Of a stretch of 64,000 nucleotides of DNA, positions 54,471 to 64,000 are shown in pieces. Origin of the DNA: Chiridota heheva. Taxonomy: Eukaryota; Echinodermata; Holothuroidea; Apodida; Chiridotidae. Every line of letters starts with the position of its first letter. The first letter of the stretch is position 1. The translations under genes and the position numbers were made by a program. Under the pieces are notes generated by a model. It did not search any database. It worked only from the letters and a program-made list of their open reading frames with translations, and was not told where the DNA came from. The stretch covers positions 1,266,001 through 1,330,000 of the forward strand of contig JAIGNY010004486.1 in NCBI GenBank assembly GCA_020152595.1, given 5' to 3'.

Positions 54471-54749
54471 ATTCGGCTTATGAGCGTCCTCTCGGCTTTG
54501 GCCCAAACGCGTCATGATTGCTCCTCTGGCTGTCTGGCGGAAGCTGCCACAATATCATCAAGGTTTACATTTGTTGAATTGCTCTGTTTATGGTTTCTGT
54601 AATCATAAGTGATTTACAGTGTGGAGGGATTAGCCCCACGACTTACCCCAACCTGGAGGGCCAGGGTTTTGCTGCAGGGGTCTCCTTCCCTTAGACGACT
54701 CAATCTGCACAGGTTTAATAAAATACTGGTCTGGGTTGTTAACCAACTA

Positions 54750-57330
54750 CCAACCAGGGTTTGAGGTCAGAGTTTTCCTTCTCCCAGACAAGTTGCCTAC
54801 CAGGGCTAACAAGACTTGTGTCTCGGAGTTTTTTGGTTTTCCATCCATACCCAAACCCCTGTCAGTTGCTCTAGTTGCATAGCAGTTAGTACCACGAGAA
54901 GGTCGGGTTGAGTTGTGAATAGAGAGGCGATAATGGACAGGCAGACTGACAATACTGCAAGCTGTACATACAGCTGGGACAGTGTAGAATGAAAAACAGG
55001 ATGAAAAAGGAAGGGAAGGCATGCAGGACGAGAAATGTTAGGCAATGAGTAGCAAAAAGGCAAACAAGCTGAAGTTACGCATCTACACAACATTTACTCA
55101 CTGTTTTTGAACCAGATTATACAAATTCCTGATAAGTCATGATATCAATGAACTTTTCCGATTATTTCTATAATGTTGTTGAGTTAACTTTCACATTTTT
55201 CGGAATTATAGTCTTAAATCATTCGTTTTGTCAATGTTTCCAAATAATTGTATAAATTTTAAGATTATTCCACAAAATGATAATACTTTTCCCATTTATT
55301 TGAATCGTTATCTTAAACTTGTTAAAGTTCCTAACTTCTATTCTGAAGAATGATATCAAATTTCCTACTTTATTTGAAACATAAATGAAGCTTTTCAGTA
55401 TTTCTGAAACATGTCACTGTAACTTTAATCCTGATTGTTCAACTTCGTTATCATACATGTAGGGGTGGATACGGGAATTTTGAAGGGAGGGTGGGGTGTT
55501 GGCAAGAACAAGAGCATATAGCCCACGGAAGACCAGTGGTGTCACAATAAGATTTTTGTAGTGGTGGGGGAGAAGGTACAACAGCAGCGTAGTAATAGAG
55601 GCATGGGGAGAAATTCCACCCTGGCCGATTTTTATCTTTAAAAATTTAGAACATGTGCGAAAGAAATCGAACAAATCGGGAAAATTTATGTACATTTTCC
55701 GAAAAATCTGCCATGCATAATTATCATTTTTAAATGGTTAAGTTTTCAGAATAATTATTAACTTTACAAAAATAATAATAAAATCGGTTTATTTGCTCAA
55801 AATTTTGCTCAATTTTTCAAAAATAGGTCCAACAAATTGACTATTTTGGGCTAGTATTCGGAAAATTTGGGTAAAAAGTTATGCTTTTCGGAAATTTCAC
55901 TAACTTTGTTCCACTGGCTGGCTGGCTGGCTGGGGCACAGCAACTTCTCGAACTACATTGGTCATGAGAGTCTTCGAGCAGGGAGCAATGGCAAATTTTC
56001 TGTAATATAGCTCACATTTGGTAAAAATGCACAAAATTTGGTTAAAAGTCAACCAATGTTGTTTAAAATAGTACAAATGACGTTAAAAATCGCTTAGATT
56101 TAATAAAAATTTGCCTAAATTTCCCGAATTTTGTTAAAAATTGCAGAAATTTAGTTTAAAATGGCCCAAATTTGGTTTAACTTAAAACATCGTCCATTAT
56201 ATATCAAATTGGTAGCGATTACCTTGTTTTAGTTTGTTCGACATCAGTTAATATTGATTAAGTCAGATTAAAAAGTCATATTTTTTGGCACTTTTGGCCA
56301 CCTCTGGCACCGAATGCTGGATACACCATGTACCACTGCCCATAAGGGGCCATGGTAAAACTCCGGAAACTGCGATTTTAGCTTTTGATCAGCTCACTTT
56401 GAAAGGGAAAATCGCATATCAAATTCTAGATTTAAAATATGCGTTTATATTAGGTGGGCATCGGGTGGGTGTGGGGAACAGGGATAGGAGGTTGGGCACG
56501 GCACAATGACAAACATACAACTGTACAAGGGCACATTTTAGGTAATATTAGAGGACCTTGCCATCGAAGGCGGAGTGTACAACCCCGGTATACCACCCTT
56601 TGGATCCGCCCGCCATTTATTTTCTTTCAAATAATGATCACAAATTTCATTTAAAAGTCTAGACCGCAATTTTGAAAAGCAAATAGATAAATGAAAAATT
56701 AAATTGAAAAAGAAAACCACACACACTCAGAAAAAGAGGCTATAGTTCGCAGCCCTGCGCCTCATCTTCATGCCACCTTTCAAACACTTCAAAATACTTC
56801 AATTGGAACTGCAAATATTAATATGTATGTGAAAGCCATATGTTACCGAAAATTCGGGCACTTTCAGAAAAACCGGGCAAATTTAGTTGACACCCCCCCC
56901 CCCCTCCCACAAGGTGTGAACGTTTGCGACGCCTCTGCAGACTGCGCTCGGATTAGGCAACTGAAGGGCAAGTATATATGAAAAATGACCGCACACACGT
57001 TTAAAGTCAACATCCCTGATGATCATGGGCCTTTTTTGAGCACCAAAAAGCTAGAAATCTTCAAAGGGCTCAGAGCTGCATCCACGAATCCAAAAATTGT
57101 GGCCGAATATTATGCTTTTATGCAATTTCATTGTGGCCGAACATATCGACGACATTCCAGAGGGTGACGAAAATTGCGCAAATAATCTATTGTTCAATAA
57201 CTGGGTGGCGCAGTTCAAAAAAATTCCACGATGATCTCAAACAGTGAGTCATGGTGATCTTCTCGATTTGGAACATTATAAGATTAATGACAATACTTCT
57301 AAAAATATAGTCAATGATATCATTGAGGAC
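54750..57330. other. Intergenic region right of the LINE
   Basis: About 55130-56200 is degenerate ATTTxCCGAAAATT-type simple sequence. At 56980-57170 a frame reads FLSTKKLEIFKGLRAASTNP then KIVAEYYAF, and after a frame change AEHIDDIPEGDENCANN, possibly a decayed transposase. No intact gene. Confidence 0.4.
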
Positions 57331-57665
57331 TACGCCCTGCTGCGCCCTGCTGCGCCCTGCTGCGCCCTGCTGCGCCCTGCTGCGCCCTGCTGCGCCCTGC
57401 TGCGCCCTGCTGCGCCCTGCTGCGCCCTGCTGCGCCCTGCTGCGCCCTGCTGCGCCCTGCTGCGCCCTGCTGCGCCCTGCTGCGCCCTGCTGCGCCCTGC
57501 TGCGCCCTGCTGCGCCCTGCTGCGCCCTGCTGCGCCCTGCTGCGCCCTGCTGCGCCCTGTTGCGCCCTACTGCGCCCTGCTGCGCCCTGCTGCGCCCTGC
57601 TGCGCCCTGCTGCTCCCTGCTGCGCCCTGCTGCGCCCTGTTACTCCCTGATACGCCCTGCTACGC
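57331..57665. repeat. GC-rich 10-bp minisatellite, about 33 copies
   Basis: tgcgccctgc repeats almost perfectly, then degrades at the right end (tgctccctgc, tactccctga). The 10-base period makes all three plus-strand frames encode the same cyclic peptide (LLRPAAPCCA). The GC content is far above the surroundings. Confidence 0.98.
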
Positions 57666-58621
57666 CTATTTCTTAAAAAAAGAACTTGCAAATTATCTAG
57701 ATAAGCAGCTGGTTTCATTAATATTCTCGAGGTTTCATCAATTTACAATTAACTGTGTCTTCTTGTCTTACATCGAGAATTGCCTTCATTCATTCAGTGT
57801 GTGAATATATATTAAATTTAACTTAAATTTTCGTTGACTGCTGCTTGAGGAACAAATTATCACAGAAAATCTTTAACTTTAACTTTCTGCCGATATAAAT
57901 CTTAAAGTGGATCTATATAACTGTTATAAGTCTTTCAATGAGCTCATAAACTCCGACGGTTTTAAAACTTTGAGAGAAATCATCGCATTGATCAATGTTA
58001 TTATTGTCGCGGAACTGCATCATTGACATCTTGGAATAATAAAGGACATAGGCCTACCTAAATATTTATCATCGTGTAAACCTCCGAGTATAAACCAGAG
58101 TTACTATAAAATTGTATAACTCCGGAATATCGGGGTTACTATATAAATTTTGGGTAACAGGACTAAACATGAGACCCACCTAATTGCAGATATGATGATT
58201 CCAAATAGGTTGAATGATTGCCCATTTAATAGGCAAGAATATAAGACACAGAGAAACTAACATAATTCCAAATATATACCAATAGAATCAATTCGTAGCT
58301 CAATTAAATCAGACTGGAAAATATCATTAAGAGGATACTAAATTCAATAGACCACAAGCATGAAAATATTCCTTGACTTAAAAGTAGCAATCAACAGTTA
58401 CAATAACTATCCCTTGCTATAAACTAAGTAAACTTATTGGCCAATAAGAAATGTTTAACTTACAAGTATTCAAAACGTGCAACACACATCATCACCCCAC
58501 CACAGTCCACAAGCTTCTCCCCTTTCAAACATACACACAACCCCGTAACAGTTTATTATTTTATTAATGCTAGTAACGTTTCTGTTATTACATGTATTAC
58601 GCCCAAAATATATTTTCAATT
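57666..58621. other. Intergenic AT-rich sequence
   Basis: No gene, RNA or bounded element recognised. Confidence 0.5.
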
Positions 58622-58990
58622 TAAAGGATTAGTTCAGTGGTCAAGCATGTCCATCTTATATGAAAGAAGACTTCAAAAGAAACAAAATGGTGAGGAAAGC
58701 ATTGCAAAATTTCATTCCGTTAAGGAGGTATTCAAGTTTAAAGTTTGGTATCATTCCTGTAGAAACGACTGAAATCAGACTAGTTGTGATGTCACAGCCT
58801 CAGATTCCTCAAAATCTTTATGTATTTTAAAGAAAGTTTATTTAATTTGTTCACTATTTAAATCATTTTCCCTCAAACTTTCTTCAGGTGGTATATTATA
58901 AACACCATTCAGTTTTACTACTTTTTTGACATATCCGATGGTTTTTAAGCCACAAAATCACAAGACAAAATACGATAGAACACTTAAGAC
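58622..58990. mobile_element. Second copy of the 43516 foldback MITE family
   Basis: TTTAAAGGATTAGTTCAGTGG, ATGAAAGAAGACTTCAAAAG, GAAACGACTGAAATCAGACT and GATGTCACAGCCTCAGATTC match the 43.5-kb element closely. The interior after 58830 runs in the opposite orientation relative to that copy, so the family has a rearranged centre. Confidence 0.62.
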
Positions 58991-59179
58991 TTTGAGGATT
59001 CTGATGGTAGGCTAACTTTGAGATTATTGTTTTTAATGTACCATTAGATTATCATTTTAAAGAAACCACTTGAAGTTTGAACATTCTGTTTAAAATTTAA
59101 AGTCATTGATCTTGTTTTTGTCTTTTGGAATTATTCTGTTACTTTTCTATTTTTGGTCCATAACAGCTTATGACTTTAG

Positions 59180-60225
59180 GAATTAAAAATCGCCTCTTTT
59201 CATCATTTACATTTTGCATCCAACAATTGTAGCCGAACTTTATGCTTATCTGTCAGTGAGTATATTTTAACATTATAATTTGAAATTGACCTCTTTTAAT
59301 CACTTACATTTTGGAAATTTGTGTTTATTTTGATTTTAATTCAAATATTCAGATCATTTAGGACTTCGCCACTGGGCCCATTTTCAAGGTTTATATTCAT
59401 CAATTACATGTCGGATTTTAGTGTTGATTTTAATCCACTTTAAGACAAAAAAAATTCTTTAGACCAAGACTTCACTCTTGAGCTCCATAAATTTGCAGGA
59501 AATTTTTCAATTTTTATGGGAAATTTCTCGTTTGCCTGTTGAGAAATGGTAACCCAAATGCTTATCAGATTCTAACATTTGAATTTAAAGTTGTCTTCTT
59601 TTTATCAATAACATTTTGGAACTATGTCTGTTTGTGAACGTTTTCAGCCATTTTGGGGCATGAAAAACAAGTCTACATCTTCAGACAATGTCGTCACCCC
59701 TGCACAGTTATGCCCGAATTCCTCAGTTTTAGGGGAAATTTCTCCTTAGAAATGGTAAACATATAATGCTTATCTAAGTAGATTTTAGTATGAAAATTTA
59801 AAATTGTATTGTCTTCTTATCATCACTTAGATTTTGTTTTTGTTTATTTTCATACATTATAGGGCATCAAAGACAATCTTCAGAGCTTCCGGGGTTTTCA
59901 CCCTTCCAAGAGACCCGGAATTCTTCTCCTCGACTCTTGCTTTGCCCGCACACCCCACCATTTACATTTTGGAACTTTGCGTTGATTTTCAGCCATTTTG
60001 GGGCACCAATAACAATAAATCTTCAGACCAGGGCTTCGTCCATGAACCCCCACAAGTTTGCCAAATTAACTCAGTTTGCAGGGAAAATCCCTCCTATACT
60101 CTCCTATGCCAGTTTAGAAGCTCCTTGCCCAAACGTCAGTTATCTGAGTAGATATTAACATTCGAATATGAAATTGTACTCTTTTTATCACTTACATTTT
60201 GGAACTTTATGTTGATTTCAAATGT
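59180..60225. repeat. Diverged tandem repeat with period of roughly 200 bases
   Basis: TCACTTACATTTTGGAACTTT, GTTGATTTTCAGCCATTTTGGG and CTTCAGACCAGGGCTTCG recur about five or six times with many substitutions and indels. No consistent protein frame. Confidence 0.65.
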
Positions 60226-60361
60226 TACATATCACTTACTTGCATTTGTTCAACCAATAAAGGTCGGATGACCGAAACGTCTTGCTTTTAAAAGTTTTTA
60301 ATAAAGTTGCTCTAAGGAGTGGTTGGAAGTTGTATTTTCTTTCTTTCTGCAATGTATTACA

Positions 60362-60655
<294 letters not shown>

Positions 60656-63600
60656 TTTTTTTTTAATAAGTCGGATAAATGCAAATTTTCATCCGGCAAA
60701 TTTGTCTTACCCCCTCCTCCACACCCTCCCCAGTTTTTCTTGCATCTATATCGTGGCATATAAACCTGCGTGCTGGCGTTCTTAAAATCAAAATGTCTCC
60801 TACAGCATAGTCTTACGGCTATAAAGAAATTCGCAAATTGCTCTATTCTAAATGTTGTGGCTAATCAAAAAATCTTCTGCAATTTTCGAGATATGTTGAC
60901 AAAATTTCCAGTGGTTTTACCACAATTCCTTACAAGTTGGCAACTTTATTCTAAAAATTCCCCAACGTGGAAGAAAGCATACAAGCGGAAAATAATCCTT
61001 CCAGGTATTTCCCTCATTTTTGGGGAATCTTCTTTGATTTTCTTTCAATCAAAAAATTCAAAACTTTCCACTAATTTTACAATTTTGCTTCAATTTTACC
61101 AATTTCTTTTCAATTTGACCTTCCATTTAACATTTAACCCGGACATAGGAATTCATTTATTTTATTTCGTTCCCGAGAACATCTTGTTCCCGCTCGTCTC
61201 GTGGGAACAAGATGATAACTCGTGGGAACGAGATATTATCTCGTGGGACGATGATCAATGTATTGTGGGAACAATATCTCGTGGGAGATACTATCTGCTG
61301 GGATAATATCTCGGTATATAAGCGTCGTAAAAAATTCTCTCATTTTCGGGCAATTTCCTTTTATTTTCGGAAAAATTTTCTTTAATTTTGGGAAGTTTTT
61401 GTATAAAATTTCGGGATTTTTTCTTTAATTCTTAAAAGATTTGCAATAACTTAAAAAAGCTTTTCCTTTAGTTTTACTACTCGTTTAATTTAAATTACAT
61501 CTTAATGTGGCCGGGAAGATGAAATGCAGTCCAAATCAGGCAGTCAGCAAATCTTATATTCCTCCTCCCCCCAGTCAAAATGGTACATTAATCCCCCCCC
61601 CCTCCCCCCCCCTAGTCAAAATGGTATATTATAACGCGCCTGGATGATGGGGAATCACAATTGGAACATAGGCCTACTGGGCGGCATAAAAGGAGGGAGT
61701 CGGAGGGGGAGTTTCCTCTACGAGGCTAGCCTTTTTCCTTTATGCCCCACCTGAAATTATGTTGTTGAAACATGTAAAATAAGTCACTTGTGCAGCATAA
61801 TTTGATCAAAAATAACCTTTGTAAATATGGAAATTCTAAAAGATCCCAAACCCAAAATTTCGTAAAACTATTGGAAATTTTGAAAAAAAAATCGGCAACA
61901 TCAAAAACGTTTCCGAAAAGTGAAGAAAATTTTCCGAAAATGAAGGAAATTTCTCGACAATGAAAGCAAATTTTCAAAATTGAAGGAAATTTACAAAAAA
62001 AATGATCTCTTTGGAATAAAAAATACGAGAAAGTAATCTGACTCGGGATACAACTCTTCAACAAAAAAATTGTCAGACCTTGACATTATGTTGAAGGGCC
62101 GCCCCCCGGACTCTAGTCGCCCACCGTGTATTGGAGCTTTAATATTATTTGAACAGTTGAATATGTGAAACTTGTTTTTCAAGTATATAAGTCTAAAAAA
62201 CTTAAGCCTCAACAGCAATACGATGCAAATTTTATGTTTGCTTTTGAGGGAAATTGAAATATTAAACACACATACTAACAGCAAAATACTGTTGTATAAA
62301 ATCAAGACGGGTTCAACTAGGGGACCACTTGCTGTTAGTGTTAAAAAAAGGCCCTGGGTCAATTCGCAGATCCCATGCCTCAAAACTCGCAATCGTGCAT
62401 ATGTCTGTATGTTGGGACAAAATCTCTCAAAATGTTTAAACCCTAGCTCTATGTTATGCGCCAAAATCCGAAGAGGGGGAACTTCATACTAAAAGTGGTA
62501 GGGGTATGCATCCCGCCAACCGAAAAATATACCCACATGACATATTTTTTGGTATGCAGTATGAAATTATACAATTTCGATACCAGCAGTATAAAAGAAG
62601 TCAATTTTGATACCTGCAGTATGAGTATTCAACGAACACATTGTAAAAATGGACCAGCAGTACAAAATTAACACAGTAAAACCTTATTTTTAGGGACCTG
62701 CACTACGAAAATGATGAGAAAAAAAAAAGAGACAATTTTTTTAGTACAATTTGATTATTATTATTTTTTTCATAGTAAAAAAAGACAACTGCACTACGAA
62801 CATGGTGCAAAAAAGGCACCTGCTTTGGCGGCTTATATACCTCACATGTGGAAGTACGTGCCAAAAATTGTACGAAGAATGATTTGACCGGTTGGATCAA
62901 AATTAATTATTTGAATCTAAATGATTGTCACATAAGGACTTAATAGAAGTGACAATCAATCATTTAATTACCATCTAATAAGAACTTTTTAGCATTTTTG
63001 TCCCATTTGACGTTCCACACCGTGCATGGCATTCATATATATCTGAAACATACAGTAAACTTGTAAACATTGTATTTGACTGTATACTACACACAGTACA
63101 GCTGGTACATTGTGTGTGTAAAATCAGAAAATGGTCTTATGAATATTTAATTTCCACCAATAAAAATAAAGAAAATTTTGGGTACTTGACCAATCACTAG
63201 ATGGCTATTATAAAAAAAATATCGAAAATACTTCCGCCAATCAAAGTTTCTGTTAATATTCTTTTTACAACCAATCAGGTTACACGAAAAGCACATTTCT
63301 TCATGCAAGGTAATAAATTAAACTGTTCATTCATTATTTCGCGCGGTAGAGAGAAGACTTGTGGTATTTTTAACAGCATTTTCCACTGCTAATCAACAAA
63401 AAAGTTAGTATGTTTGTTCTATTATTTACTTCAAATTATCAAAATCACTTCATCCAAACTTTCATTTTCCTCATTTATTTTATTATCTATCTTTGGTTTA
63501 GCAAAAACTCGTATTATTACATTTCTAACGATTAACAAACAATACAATTTTATACAGTAACGGTTAATTTTGTCGCGGAACATGATTTGGTAAGTCATAT

Positions 63601-64000
63601 AAGTCCGGCTGCAGGCAGTGTTGTGACAATGCTACGTTAACATACGTTTGTTTTAAGCGATTTTCATTGGTTTACATTTTAGTTCAAAAATAAAATAGGG
63701 CCTACATTTAAAGCTATTTAGGCATATATTTTTTGTCTTGATTTTGAAATACGTAGGCTTGGTAATCAAGCTGTTCCATTTTAATTCATGTCATTCATTT
63801 GTGGTTGAACTTGCAAGTAACCTAGGCTTTTATGCCATGGAATCCATTTTCCATTGTTTAGCCGTAATTTCTTTCACTTTAACCCGTTTATGTATACTGA
63901 CATTGTGTCATTGCTGGTGTTTACAGATCTGCAACCGCACGAAGGTTATGGTTTTTCCTATGCATGCCTTTGGAATTAAAAGACAAACTTCTGGCAGAAC
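60656..64000. other. Right end of window, no recognised genes
   Basis: The stretch 60735-61480 resembles 30930-31640 (shared GTGCGTGCTGGC, GTTCTTAAA and TTTTCGGGAA-type text). A TCTCGTGGGAAC motif repeats at 61195-61310. C-runs at 61591-61612. The region from 62500 is AT-rich, with no convincing exon. Confidence 0.5.

Noticed and set aside
57244-57804. 186-codon Ala/Cys/Leu/Pro frame as a gene
   Set aside because: Repeat-derived; no flanking coding features or splice context.

Overview
This is a metazoan genomic window. It is AT-rich, its genes are split by introns, and it is crowded with minisatellites and transposon debris. The protein families and repeat types suggest a marine invertebrate, possibly a deuterostome such as an echinoderm or hemichordate. 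The lineage is inference only. There are no prokaryotic features.

Two host genes can be reconstructed exon by exon with phase-consistent splice sites. (1) unkempt (unk/UNK), a CCCH zinc-finger RNA-binding protein, lies on the minus strand. Its start codon is at 25571, coding exons are at 25498-25571, 25197-25406, 15427-15761 and 75-210, and the gene leaves the window at the left edge. (2) A complete TRAF6-like gene lies on the plus strand, 33678-47356, with eight coding exons giving 483 residues: a C3HC3D RING, five TRAF zinc fingers and a MATH/TRAF-C domain. The two genes are divergent, with start codons about 8.1 kb apart.

Layout: 1-25.6 kb is unk and its introns. Intron 3 (211-15426) holds a near-perfect 19-bp array, a nested pair of hAT-like elements, a 3.6-kb array of 43-bp units, a 101-bp array and a degenerate plus-strand coding relic. 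Intron 2 (15762-25196) holds a 45-bp array, a piggyBac-like element with TTAA flanks and a cruciform-prone TATG/CATA tract. 25.6-33.6 kb is intergenic, with a two-length 44/54-bp array and an inverted-repeat element. 33.7-47.6 kb is the TRAF6-like gene, whose introns hold further minisatellites and foldback elements. 47.6-64 kb has no recognised host gene. It contains a 5'-truncated L2/CR1-type LINE, a degenerate endonuclease/RT LINE on the minus strand, short piggyBac-type MITEs, a GC-rich 10-bp array and a long AT tract.

The most notable observation is in TRAF6-like exon 2. The end of the RING finger, together with its splice acceptor, is repeated three times in tandem as a 57-bp (19-codon) unit. 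All three acceptors keep the frame open, so alternative acceptor choice could give proteins with one, two or three copies of the last zinc-ligand pair. Other findings are the nested same-family hAT-like insertion with an exact 8-bp target duplication, a piggyBac-like MITE family, a cluster of nuclear-receptor-like half-sites in a TRAF6 intron, and minisatellites beside splice sites.
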